Assembly: GCA_023399355.1 (NCBI GenBank)
Contig: JAEWQC010000088.1
Span: forward strand, 17,189-81,188
Source: Bacillota bacterium
GTDB lineage: Bacteria; Bacillota; Clostridia; Acetivibrionales; DTU013
Reading direction: 5' to 3'
Length of the DNA stretch: 64,000 nt
Positions within the stretch are counted from its first letter, which is position 1. Each line of letters opens with the position of its first letter. Positions 52,811-61,673 of this stretch are shown one piece after another. Under the pieces are notes generated by a model. It did not search any database and had not been told where the DNA came from. It was given only the letters and a program-made list of their open reading frames with translations. A program made the position numbers and the translations under genes.

Positions 52811-55786
52811 TCATCCAACGTTTTTGTCTTCAATGTATTCCAATATTCCCTTGATTGTGGGATTCTTAAATATTGCGTTCAAGGGAATTTCAATGTTGTA
52901 TTCATTGAGTATTCTCGATACAAGTTTTATTATTTTTAAAGAATTTACACCTATCCTATAGAAATTATCGCTAATGCTTATGTTGTCATTCTTGAAAACT
53001 TCCCTGCATAATCTCAGCACTTTGTCCCCCAAAGCTCTTTCATTGGTGTCGCTCTCTGGAAGAGATATGCCCTTAGCCGCATCTCTACCACTTAAAGCCT
53101 CCAACAGCTTACTTCCGTTGTAACATTTTATAGGCAGCAGGTAATTCTTGTGCAATTGATGGTCATCTTTTTCTGTTTTTATACCCCAGTCTTTTTGAAC
53201 GATATGTTGCTTTTTCCCATTACATTTGTAAAAGATATTAAAACTCATTTCCTCAGTCTGCACAAGAAAATCAGATCCGTTCAGACTTCCGAATTCAAGC
53301 TCTTGAGCCATCCTATTAGGAATGTTTTTCTCTTCAAGCACTGCTGCAAACGCCTGGGCATTCTCCAGTTCATGACACAGATGGAGAATACACGAAGCCG
53401 ACTCCCTGTTACTTTCCGGCTTTTTACCATTATCAGCAGAGTGCATCAAATCTATTGTACTCCCTCCTGTTTTTTTCATGGTAATAATTGAAATATTTGC
53501 TTTTTCATCTTTACTGCTTTGTTCATGGGAATGGCCGGTTGCCTTAAAATATCCCACAGCTTTATCCATATCCGTTGTGAGTATTCTTATAACGTTTTTA
53601 AAACTTTCAAAACTGTTTGATTCTGAAGTGTTTACTAAAGTCTCATCCTCAATAAGTTCTACAAGACCTATGGATTTAATCAATATGAACATTACTTTTT
53701 TATAATCAAAAAGAATAGCCGGCTTTGGTGGGCTTATCACTTCAAATCTTACGTCTTCATTTTTCAGATGCCTGGTAAACGCAATAAAGTCTTTTACCCT
53801 GTGGCAAATATGGTACGGCACATTGTCCGTCTCCTCTAAATAGCTGTTTACAGGAGACTTCTTACTTGCAGGAGCAACCAGTTCTACAGGAAGGTGTCCT
53901 TCTTTCGAACACATAGTCAGATAAACATCCTGCAAAGGGTCCAAAACAGGAGTACCGCATATGTAGCCAAGTTTGCCATAGTATTTCATGGCTGCTTGTA
54001 TATCCGCCACTGCAACCCCTACATGATCAAAGGTATTCAGGTTTTCTGCCGCTGTATCCGAAAGAATACTTTCTTTTTGTTTTTCTAAGGAAGCGTTGAT
54101 AATATCTTGCTTAATATCCTTTACGTCAAGCGTATATGCCGAATAACCGTTTCCTTCTCCCGTTTGCTGCCACTTTGTCCTTTTCAGGAATTCTTTGAAA
54201 GGTTCATTTTTTTCAGTAGGATAAAAATAGGCTTCAATAACTTCTATATTCTTTTTAATGCATTCTTTCTTCAAATATACCAAAACCTGGTCTTCGACAC
54301 CCCGTCCCAACACTCTGCAGCTTAGCAAAAAGGTATCCATGAACAACTTGCCTTCCTTGACTTCAGTTATCAGAACTCCAACGATCCCGTATGAGCCGAA
54401 TTTATCAGTTACATCAACGAGAAAGCAGTCTACTTCCGGGTCATCCATCAACGCTTTGATCATTTCCTCTGTTCTTCTTATTGTACTCAAATTAAACTGA
54501 TTCGTACGCTGGGTTAGTTGGGCAGCTCTGCTTAACTCAAGCCCTTCTGCCCGGTATATGTTAACAGAAAGCTCAAGGCTTTTTATAAACTCCTCGAGGG
54601 TCATTTCCTGTGTCCTTGACTGCTGCCTCGCTTTTTCACTCAAATACATGCTTGTCCTGTTTTTATCCTCTTCCGATATGTCTGTACAATCCAAAGCCCA
54701 AACATGTGAAAGATATTTTACCGCCGATTCTGACTCAAGAGGCAGGTTAAGTGTCAATACCTGCGGACAGTTTGCTATCATTTCAGCGCATTCCAAAGGA
54801 CTGTCATCAATAAAGATAAAGCTTTCCAGTCCAAGGTTCAACTCTTTTGAAATCTGTCGGATATTTTCATATTTATGATCCCAGTTTATCCTCCAGCTAA
54901 CGAAGTGTTCCTTCTTTAAAACCATTTCAGAGTTTCTTTCTAGTACATTCATAATATCAGTTTCATTATTTCTGCTGCATATCGCCAGAAGCATGCCCTT
55001 TTTACAGCAGTCATACATCAGTTCCTGAATTTTTCTGCGCCCTTCGTCTATAAGTATTCCTTCCTGTCCATCCTCACCGTAAATACCGTTCCATAAGGTG
55101 TTGTCACAGTCCAGAACTATAACCTTAAAAACTTGTCTTTTGTAAGAACATATTTTTCTTGCAATGTATGTGCCCATAGCAGCATAATACTCATCACTGT
55201 ATGGCATGTGGGCTATTCTATCCGTCATTGGGTTATGCACATTCTCAACATCATATAGGTGATCCAACTCACGCATATCAATTACTTCAATTTCTTCTAT
55301 CTCACCCAATATGTCAATCCATTTATTATATAATTCTCTTAGATACCCTTCCATCTTTACACTCAATACCGATTCAGACATGGGCAATAATCCGACAAAG
55401 TATTTTCTATTTTCTTTCTTGCTCCTTAAAATGCTTGCCAATTCACCCATTCTGTTTAAGAGAAATTCATGCTTGTTCTCATCCGTGTCCTGCTTGTCTT
55501 TAATCCAATCTTCAAAACGCACCAGTAAGATATTAACGCCATTTTCTACTAAAGGCAGTGCACTCGAAGTGCTTAGCAACTCCTGGAATACCTGGTTGTA
55601 TGGTGAAAATCTGACTGAACATTTTATTTCGAACTGTTCAAGCCACCACTTAATATACTCTCCAATAGGCTCATCGGTAAAGGTCGAACAAATAGCCACT
55701 TCTACCCCAGTTTGTTTTTCTTTATCATAGCTTGTATTAGGTATGTCGTTTTTTACTTTTACATTATTTCCAATATGCTTATCCAC
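52811..55786 (-). CDS. FkbH-like HAD/acyltransferase fused to two VOC domains and a carrier protein
   Basis: A GTG after AAGGAGGGCTATA starts a 991-residue protein. Residues ~25-220 form the SGNH-like N-terminus of FkbH proteins. The HAD domain follows, with VIVLDCDNTLWNGIYGEDG (~223-241) and FIFIDDSPLECA (~315). A GNAT-like acyl-transfer part lies at ~420-565 (RTNQFNLSTIRRT; LSCRVLGRGVEDQV). Residues ~590-720 form a VOC fold with likely metal ligands in FDHVGVAVAD, VELVAP and PYHICHRV, and ~735-880 resemble a second, degenerate VOC. The last ~75 residues are a carrier domain (FYRIGVNSLKIIKLV, phosphopantetheine Ser). FkbH enzymes dephosphorylate 1,3-bisphosphoglycerate and load glyceryl on a carrier. 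The VOC parts suggest an added isomerase/epimerase-like step (inference). Confidence 0.85.
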   Translation of the reverse strand: MDKHIGNNVKVKNDIPNTSYDKEKQTGVEVAICSTFTDEPIGEYIKWWLEQFEIKCSVRFSPYNQVFQELLSTSSALPLVENGVNILLVRFEDWIKDKQDTDENKHEFLLNRMGELASILRSKKENRKYFVGLLPMSESVLSVKMEGYLRELYNKWIDILGEIEEIEVIDMRELDHLYDVENVHNPMTDRIAHMPYSDEYYAAMGTYIARKICSYKRQVFKVIVLDCDNTLWNGIYGEDGQEGILIDEGRRKIQELMYDCCKKGMLLAICSRNNETDIMNVLERNSEMVLKKEHFVSWRINWDHKYENIRQISKELNLGLESFIFIDDSPLECAEMIANCPQVLTLNLPLESESAVKYLSHVWALDCTDISEEDKNRTSMYLSEKARQQSRTQEMTLEEFIKSLELSVNIYRAEGLELSRAAQLTQRTNQFNLSTIRRTEEMIKALMDDPEVDCFLVDVTDKFGSYGIVGVLITEVKEGKLFMDTFLLSCRVLGRGVEDQVLVYLKKECIKKNIEVIEAYFYPTEKNEPFKEFLKRTKWQQTGEGNGYSAYTLDVKDIKQDIINASLEKQKESILSDTAAENLNTFDHVGVAVADIQAAMKYYGKLGYICGTPVLDPLQDVYLTMCSKEGHLPVELVAPASKKSPVNSYLEETDNVPYHICHRVKDFIAFTRHLKNEDVRFEVISPPKPAILFDYKKVMFILIKSIGLVELIEDETLVNTSESNSFESFKNVIRILTTDMDKAVGYFKATGHSHEQSSKDEKANISIITMKKTGGSTIDLMHSADNGKKPESNRESASCILHLCHELENAQAFAAVLEEKNIPNRMAQELEFGSLNGSDFLVQTEEMSFNIFYKCNGKKQHIVQKDWGIKTEKDDHQLHKNYLLPIKCYNGSKLLEALSGRDAAKGISLPESDTNERALGDKVLRLCREVFKNDNISISDNFYRIGVNSLKIIKLVSRILNEYNIEIPLNAIFKNPTIKGILEYIEDKNVG

Positions 55787-55824
55787 ACTATAGCCCTCCT
55801 TAATGGTCCACCAAACTAAAAGAA

Positions 55825-55861
55825 CTGATAAATACCGCTATATTATGGCGGTATTTATCAG
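55825..55861 (-). terminator. Hairpin between MATE and FkbH-like genes
   Basis: CTGATAAATACCGC and GCGGTATTTATCAG pair in a 14-bp stem around 9 bases, followed on the minus strand by TTCTTTTAG. It could terminate or attenuate transcription before the FkbH-like gene. A second smaller inverted repeat (CTGTTGA..TCAACAG) lies at ~55867-55893. Confidence 0.65.
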
Positions 55862-55949
55862 TCAGCCTGTTGATATACATAAAATGTCAACAGCCTTTTT
55901 CATGCATACTTAATTTTAAATTCAGCTGTTCAGTCTTTAGGTATCAACC

Positions 55950-57371
55950 TCATTCTGATACTTCAGAAATTAAGCTTTCCGCAACTACACTTTTCGGCGT
56001 CTCTGGAGTATTCAATTTCTTGAAATAGAATCTTCCCCATACAAAAATGAATCCAAACGCAGCAAGATTTCCTATGCCCACAAAAATGTATACACTGTTC
56101 ATGTTTTCTACATTTAAGGACAATAGAGGCAAAACCAGAAGCACTGAGAATATGGTTGCACGTATGGAATCACTGATCAATCCGGGTATCGGTCTTCCTG
56201 TTCCCTGAAAGGCACACCCTACAACAGTTAGTCCTGCTACCCCTATTGTTGTTAGGGTTAAAACCCTTACCTGTAATGCCGCCGCGGATATAACACCTTT
56301 TATATCCGTAAACATTCCGAAAATTTGTGGAGCAAACAGCATGTATATTAGTCCAATACCGAGACATATTCCAATACATAATCCCAAGTTTTTATTGAAA
56401 ATCCTGTTACTTCTTTCAAAGTCTTTTCGTCCATAATTCTGACCAATCATAGTTACGGTAGTCAAACCGATTGAAAATGCCGGTATAAGGAATAGTTGAT
56501 CTATTCTTCCCACTAAAATCCATGCATTCATAGATTCTTCGCTTATTGAGCCAACAAAATTATTCAATATCATAGTTGAAATATTAAGTATAAACATACC
56601 TATTGAAGTAACCAAGCCGATTTTAAGCACTTCAGCAATTACCTTTTTATTGATATTGGAAAATTGAAATTTGAGAGGTATTTTAGTTTTCTTTCCTAAA
56701 AACAACGATATTACGAATAAAAATGTCAATAAACTTGCTATTGTTGTTGCAAGAGCTGCACCTTTTATTCCCATATCAAATACAAAAATCATAATCGGAA
56801 GAAGAATAATGTTTAATACTGAAGTCATAAGTACTGCAAGTCCAAAAAAGTTCATAGCCCCTTCGCCCTGAAGCATGCCAAGGAAAGTATAGGTTATCAG
56901 TGTTATACCTAAGCCCGGCAACAAGTATTGAAAATAAGTTATGGCATATTGTATGGTTTCCTGTGAAATCTGCTTTCCTGTCAGGAACCTGATAGCATTA
57001 TCCCCGTATGCATAACCCGCTATTACGAGGATCAGGCTCATGATGAAAGATAGAACCAGACCTGAGTCCCCTATTTTTCCCATCACATATTCATTTTTTT
57101 CGCCTATGCTTCTTGCTGTTACTGAGCTTGTTCCTACAAGATTGCATTGTGAAAAATTAAAAAATATAAGGATCAGAGGATACACCAAGCCGGTGGCTGT
57201 TACAAGCGCAGTTGACTGCTTGTTTATAAGAGATACGAAAAAGGTATCTGCAAGAACATTCAAAAATACAACGAACTGGCTTATGAAAATAGGGATACTC
57301 ATTTTTAATGTAGTGCTTACTATGGGACCGCTAAATATACTGTTTGTAATGGCTTTACTATTGTTTTCCAA
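55950..57371 (-). CDS. MATE-family efflux transporter
   Basis: A 473-residue membrane protein with twelve hydrophobic helices in two six-helix halves. Conserved parts include FFVSLINKQSTALVTATGLVYP (helix 2, read as FFVSLIN and ATGLVYP), QGEGAMNFFGLAVLMTSVLNI-type sequence (~170-190) and the second-half GQNYGRKDFERSNRIF (~300). MATE proteins use H+ or Na+ gradients to export drugs and natural products. Within this cluster it likely exports or gives resistance to the product. Confidence 0.92.
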   Translation of the reverse strand: MENNSKAITNSIFSGPIVSTTLKMSIPIFISQFVVFLNVLADTFFVSLINKQSTALVTATGLVYPLILIFFNFSQCNLVGTSSVTARSIGEKNEYVMGKIGDSGLVLSFIMSLILVIAGYAYGDNAIRFLTGKQISQETIQYAITYFQYLLPGLGITLITYTFLGMLQGEGAMNFFGLAVLMTSVLNIILLPIMIFVFDMGIKGAALATTIASLLTFLFVISLFLGKKTKIPLKFQFSNINKKVIAEVLKIGLVTSIGMFILNISTMILNNFVGSISEESMNAWILVGRIDQLFLIPAFSIGLTTVTMIGQNYGRKDFERSNRIFNKNLGLCIGICLGIGLIYMLFAPQIFGMFTDIKGVISAAALQVRVLTLTTIGVAGLTVVGCAFQGTGRPIPGLISDSIRATIFSVLLVLPLLSLNVENMNSVYIFVGIGNLAAFGFIFVWGRFYFKKLNTPETPKSVVAESLISEVSE

Positions 57372-57439
57372 GATATTGCCTCCTTAATATTTACAAGATT
57401 TGATAATACATAAATATAAGATATAAACATTAAGCCTGC

Positions 57440-57715
57440 TTAATTCTTATTTTCTGCGACACTGACAAGATTACTTAATTGAGAAATCTGTGGCGACTTG
57501 AAAAAATCTTTTTGAGAAATATAAATTCCTTTTTTTTTCAATATCGCTAAAACTCGGAATGCCATTATTGAATTCCCGCCTATTCTGAAAAAGTTATCAT
57601 TTATTCCTATATCCTTGGCATTCAGTACTTCTTTCCAAACCTCAAGCATACTTGCTTCAACCTCATTGCGCGGATCACGTTCTTCAGAACAGTTGATCTT
57701 ATCTCCACACCCCAT
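57440..57715 (-). CDS. Discrete acyl/peptidyl carrier protein
   Basis: A 91-residue protein with GAGGGAAGAACA before its ATG. The phosphopantetheine attachment site is DNFFRIGGNSIMAFRVLA (Ser ~49), in the NRPS-like GGNS form, with PxISQLSNLV at the fourth helix. It is a stand-alone carrier for the cluster, possibly receiving the radical SAM or HCS substrate, or acting in place of a module's carrier. Confidence 0.92.
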   Translation of the reverse strand: MGCGDKINCSEERDPRNEVEASMLEVWKEVLNAKDIGINDNFFRIGGNSIMAFRVLAILKKKGIYISQKDFFKSPQISQLSNLVSVAENKN

Positions 57716-57769
57716 TGTTCTTCCCTCCTCTCTGCAGAAAAATTTGAGACAGGTTATTCCAACAGCAAA

Positions 57770-57859
57770 TTACATTCTTAATCTTAGGTTCATGATGATA
57801 TTGCTTTCTATGACCCTTGCGAAATAATTAAGTATTGCCTCAGTATTGTCCGACATCAT
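57770..57859 (-). CDS. 29-codon ORF coupled to the radical SAM gene
   Basis: The ATG overlaps the radical SAM stop by 4 bp (ATGATG with TGA inside), and CAGGAGC lies 7 bases upstream. The peptide reads MMSDNTEAILNYFARVIES and ends NIIMNLRLRM. It has no known family. It could be a genuine small coupled protein, the truncated head of a lost gene, or a chance frame. Confidence 0.35.
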   Translation of the reverse strand: MMSDNTEAILNYFARVIESNIIMNLRLRM

Positions 57860-59514
57860 AAAAACTGCTCCTGGAATAATTGGTGAAGAGTTTTTCCTCC
57901 CATTGTATCGTTCTCATTCCCGGTATCAGCATCAAATATTACTTTCTTACGTTTTTCCCGGATACGATATCCAATCAGCTTTTCCCTTATTCCCCAATTA
58001 AATATCGAGACAAACTCTTTCACCGCGTCACGGGACATTCCCCTGTCCGCCAAATGGAATATACTGTCAAAATCGAAATTGTACTGGGGCAGCCACGTTG
58101 ATTTTTTTACAGTGAGGAAAATCTCTTCAATAATATCACAGGCCATTTGGGAATTCATGGTTTCATGAGACCAATTGAACTGGGAGCCCTCAATCTTGTA
58201 TTTTTCACGCTGTTCCCAGATTGGAGTAATTGGTTCGCAATACCATAATAAGGTACGAAAAAAATCAGGCTGGCATTCTTCTATGAAACACACTGTTTCT
58301 TTGACTGTCTCCTCCGTTTCGCCCGGAAAACCAATAATAAATGAGGCATGTGTTAAAATATTATGCTTCTTCAAAAACTTCATACCTCTCCTGTAGTTCT
58401 CCACAGTTGCCGCCTTATTCATGTTTTTAAGGATCTGTGGGCTTCCGGATTCTATTCCCAGAAATACTCCTTCACAACCGCTTTCTTTCATTAATTCGAC
58501 CATTTCATCATCAGCAAACTGGCACCTAAAATGAGAATGCCAGTTAAAATCATACTTGTTCCTGATCATCATCCGCAGGATTTCCTTAATCCTCTCGGGC
58601 GGAACATTAAACGTGTCATCTATAAAATGAAGGCTTTTAACTTTTCCAATGGTGTGCAGCCTGTTCAATTCACCTTCTACTGCAGCAACCGACGCTGTCT
58701 GATATTTACCCGCGTGTTTCGGGAACCCGCAAAATGAACAGGAAAAAGGGCATGAAATGGCTGTCCTTATATTGGCAAACCGCCCTATCCGATCCGCAAA
58801 CAGGCTCCAATCAACCATATTTTCTTCTAGACAGTTATCTTCCTTTTCCACAGGAGTAGCCATAAATGTATCTCCCTGACGATAGTGAATATTGGCAATA
58901 CCACTAATCGGACTATTCTCCCTGATCGCTTTGACCAAATTCACAAGGGCATTCTCTCCCTGAGAACTGTTGATATAGTAATCAGCACCGATAGAATCAA
59001 ATACATACTGTAAGATGAGCTCTTCCTGTGTTCTAACATTCCGGGATACAAAAGGCCCTCCAATAATAATTTTAGCATCCGGATTATATTTTCTGACTAG
59101 TTCGACAATCTCAACAATGGGAAATGCCAGTATATATAGTGTTGTAGGAATAGCAACCGTATGAATATTTTGATTGGTAAGCTTTTCGATTAACTCTTGT
59201 TTTTCGTCCTGAAAGGAGTTCACATAGTCAAAAGTCAGCCCCCTTCGGTTCAAATATGTTCCCAGGTAGGCTATGGTAGCACTGAATGCCTCACCAAGAC
59301 TCAGGTCGCTGCCATAACCGTTTTGAAGCGTTGAATTGTAAAACTGGTTAAAGACATCTGAAATCGTGTAAACCCGGTTATCATGTTCAATAAAACTGTA
59401 GTTCAGGTCCCGGAAAGCTTCTGAATTCTGGTCCATTGATGTAATTGTGTTCTTGTACTCGGAAAAATTCATCTCATTATGCCCTATAATAAGGCAATCT
59501 ATAGTTTCCCCCAT
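57856..59514 (-). CDS. B12-binding-domain radical SAM enzyme
   Basis: The 552-residue protein has an N-terminal Rossmann-like cobalamin-binding domain (~90-200, with TVAIPTTLYILAFPIVEIV and KIIIGGPFVSRNV), then a radical SAM core: CPFSCSFCGFPKHAG (CxxxCxxC, ~255-262), LHFIDDTFNVPPERI, and GVFLGIESGSPQILKNMNKA (~350). The C-terminal ~130 residues are accessory. Members methylate unreactive carbons, or rearrange or couple carbons, using cobalamin and SAM. In a natural-product cluster it is a tailoring enzyme. The reaction cannot be assigned. The lack of the DxHxxG adenosylcobalamin motif is normal for this type. Confidence 0.9.
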   Translation of the reverse strand: MGETIDCLIIGHNEMNFSEYKNTITSMDQNSEAFRDLNYSFIEHDNRVYTISDVFNQFYNSTLQNGYGSDLSLGEAFSATIAYLGTYLNRRGLTFDYVNSFQDEKQELIEKLTNQNIHTVAIPTTLYILAFPIVEIVELVRKYNPDAKIIIGGPFVSRNVRTQEELILQYVFDSIGADYYINSSQGENALVNLVKAIRENSPISGIANIHYRQGDTFMATPVEKEDNCLEENMVDWSLFADRIGRFANIRTAISCPFSCSFCGFPKHAGKYQTASVAAVEGELNRLHTIGKVKSLHFIDDTFNVPPERIKEILRMMIRNKYDFNWHSHFRCQFADDEMVELMKESGCEGVFLGIESGSPQILKNMNKAATVENYRRGMKFLKKHNILTHASFIIGFPGETEETVKETVCFIEECQPDFFRTLLWYCEPITPIWEQREKYKIEGSQFNWSHETMNSQMACDIIEEIFLTVKKSTWLPQYNFDFDSIFHLADRGMSRDAVKEFVSIFNWGIREKLIGYRIREKRKKVIFDADTGNENDTMGGKTLHQLFQEQFL

Positions 59515-59576
59515 TCATTATACAGCCCCTTCTTATTTATATTTTGAAAGGCAAAATATTCTTTGCCTTTGATGCC

Positions 59577-60284
59577 TCAGCCTATGTATCTGCTTAATGA
59601 ATCGTTTATAAACCCAATGGTATCATTGATATTATTATCCATAAAAAAATGTCCCCCCTCGAACTCACAAAACTCACATTCTCCCCTTGTAAATTCCGTC
59701 CATTCATACAAATTTTTTACCCTGTCATCAATCTTTCCGTACATAATGGCGAGATTACTGCTGATATTATTCTCGCACTTTTTATAGTCATACTCTTCAA
59801 ATATTTTCATATCAACCAGCATCGGGGGAATAAAAAAATTAAAAAGATCTGCATCATCAAATAACTCTTGAGTAGCCCTGCCCATGCTTACTAACCTGGC
59901 CTTCAGCTCTTCAACAGGCAAGTTGCTGAACTGAATGTCCGAATCGTTAAGATAGCAGAGCGGGCTTATGGATGATAAAAAAATATGCAGAGGCTGTTTA
60001 TTTAGATATAATTTCAACTTGCATGCCAGAGAATATGCAAGTAACCCACCTGAGCTATGCCCAAAAAAAGCGAAGGGCTCATCCACTTGATCTTTAATTT
60101 CTTCATACATATCGTTAACTGCTTCTTCCGTACTTTCGTACAAAGGTATATCAATCCTTGTCCCCCTCCCTGCCAGTTCAACAGGAACCAACTCAATGAA
60201 TTCACCCATTTGCTCCTCCCAGCTTATAAAGCAGGAAGAAGAACACCCCGCATGTGGAAAGCAAAACAACTTTATTTTTCCCAA
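59577..60284 (-). CDS. Type II thioesterase, paralogue 1
   Basis: The start is best placed at a TTG after AGAGAGGGTGAACAAG, by analogy with the paralogue at 61674, giving 235 residues (a GTG three codons earlier would overlap the ribosome binding site). Motifs: LFCFPHAGCSSS, catalytic Ser in FFGHSSGGLLAYSL (~80), Asp in YGKIDDRVKNLYEW (~190) and His in EGGHFFM (~215). Type II thioesterases clear stalled or wrong acyl groups from carrier proteins. It is followed by the radical SAM gene. Confidence 0.92.
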   Translation of the reverse strand: MGKIKLFCFPHAGCSSSCFISWEEQMGEFIELVPVELAGRGTRIDIPLYESTEEAVNDMYEEIKDQVDEPFAFFGHSSGGLLAYSLACKLKLYLNKQPLHIFLSSISPLCYLNDSDIQFSNLPVEELKARLVSMGRATQELFDDADLFNFFIPPMLVDMKIFEEYDYKKCENNISSNLAIMYGKIDDRVKNLYEWTEFTRGECEFCEFEGGHFFMDNNINDTIGFINDSLSRYIG

Positions 60285-60305
60285 CTTGTTCACCCTCTCT
60301 GAATT

Positions 60306-60692
60306 TTAGCAGACTAACCAAGTCTTACCTTCCTCCATGTCTGTACAAATGTATATTTGCCCTTTATTAAGTACATTACCTTTCAGTAATGCTTTGTATA
60401 TTGATTTTATATATTTCTTTTCACCAGCTATCGCTAATTTTACTATTCTTGAGTTCATTCTCCCAATGTGCAGGACAAATTCTTCTATCATTGGTTTTGT
60501 AAAATTTGTCTCATATAAATCAATCATTATTCTTCGTCTTTCAGGAGAACTCAATATAAATAACTCCTCTTGCGACATCATATCGTGTAATGCTTCCATG
60601 TCATCCAAAAGACTTCCGTAATGTATTCCATGAAAATAGCCACCTTTATAGTAATACGGACTTAAAGCCCCACTAGGAGATTTTCTCAGCAT
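60306..60692 (-). CDS. Hypothetical protein (128 residues) in the cluster
   Basis: AAGGAGGAGTATT precedes the ATG. The protein begins MLRKSPSGALSPYYYKGGYF and contains helices (LSSPERRRIMIDLYETNF), a hydrophobic strand (MNSRIVKLAIAGEKKYIKSI) and ends IYICTDMEEGKTWLVC. The last segment (alternating strand, DMEEGKTWL) is reminiscent of SpoIIAA/STAS-like folds, but I would not assign it. It lies between the FkbM gene and the first thioesterase. Confidence 0.6.
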   Translation of the reverse strand: MLRKSPSGALSPYYYKGGYFHGIHYGSLLDDMEALHDMMSQEELFILSSPERRRIMIDLYETNFTKPMIEEFVLHIGRMNSRIVKLAIAGEKKYIKSIYKALLKGNVLNKGQIYICTDMEEGKTWLVC

Positions 60693-60749
60693 AATACTCC
60701 TCCTTACTAAGTTGTATACACTCGATTACCAGTGTTATTAGCCTTAATC

Positions 60750-61538
60750 TTAACATGAGAGAGTTGCATACACTAAAAACAGATTCCCGGAAATGTTATC
60801 TATTTTCAAGACATAACCCTTTCTCTCCAATAGTTCAGTTACATTATTTAATATTTCTTCACTATGCACCTCAATTACCAACTGCTTAACCTTATCCCAG
60901 TTCTTCGCCAATCCGAGTAAAATATTATATTCACTCTTTTCCGCATCTATCTTTAGAAGATGAATTACATCAATATTATTCTTTTCTATGAAATCATCTA
61001 TAGTAGTAACAGTGCATTCATACTTTTCGTTTATAAATCTACCTTCAAGTATTTCATTACTATATTGCAAGAGTAATTCCTGATCCTCATCACTTAGATT
61101 TTTGTCAATGTACGTTTTTAAAAAGCATGATTTATCGTCTTCTTCATTTGTATGAAGTCCTGACATTATTGAATTATTCGGATAAAAAGTAAATATCTCA
61201 GTTTTATTAGTCTCTCCAAACGCCATATTATATATTTTTGCTTTAGGATTATGCCTATCCATATTTTTACACAATACCTGGTAAAGTGGAGGAATGGGTT
61301 CAAAAGCATAGAGCCTGATATCCTTTTCAAGATTTGACATAAATACAGAAAACATTCCTATATTAGAACCTATATCAAAAACACAATCCCCTTCGTTTAC
61401 AACTATGCCATTTTTATAGTATTCCTTATCTATAAATACTTCATTATACATAAAATTTGTTTCGTTATAATTGATTTGATATATGTTAATCCCGTTTGGA
61501 AGTTCAAAATTATCAACTACCAGTTCGTTTTTCGTCAT
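60750..61538 (-). CDS. FkbM-family methyltransferase
   Basis: AAAGGAGAGC precedes ATG 61538, giving 262 residues. The SAM-binding loop is GDCVFDIGSNIGMFSVFMSN (~55-74), then LYAFEPIPPLYQVLCKN (acidic residue, ~85), IYNMAFGET, and LLKIDAEKSEYNILLGL (~195-210). FkbM-type enzymes O-methylate hydroxyls in polyketides and other metabolites. A glyceryl-derived or side-chain hydroxyl would be a reasonable target, but that is inference. It follows a strong promoter (61597-61625). Confidence 0.9.
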   Translation of the reverse strand: MTKNELVVDNFELPNGINIYQINYNETNFMYNEVFIDKEYYKNGIVVNEGDCVFDIGSNIGMFSVFMSNLEKDIRLYAFEPIPPLYQVLCKNMDRHNPKAKIYNMAFGETNKTEIFTFYPNNSIMSGLHTNEEDDKSCFLKTYIDKNLSDEDQELLLQYSNEILEGRFINEKYECTVTTIDDFIEKNNIDVIHLLKIDAEKSEYNILLGLAKNWDKVKQLVIEVHSEEILNNVTELLERKGYVLKIDNISGNLFLVYATLSC

Positions 61539-61596
61539 AAATGCTCTCCTTTCGTAAAGTACACATATGCATTGTATTTTTTTCCCACATATATGC

Positions 61597-61625
61597 ATAA
61601 TATACATTTATCTAAATGTTGTCAA
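61597..61625 (-). promoter_or_regulatory. Near-consensus promoter with palindromic spacer
   Basis: On the minus strand TTGACA (61620-61625), exactly 17 bp, and TATTAT (61597-61602). The spacer contains ACATTTAGATAAATGT, an inverted repeat lying between the two hexamers, a classic place for a repressor. A second dyad, ATTCATTATGAAT, lies just upstream. It drives fkbM and possibly all downstream cluster genes. Confidence 0.75.
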
Positions 61626-61673
61626 TCATACCGTAAAATACTAATTAATAGTACTAAATATATTCATTATGAA

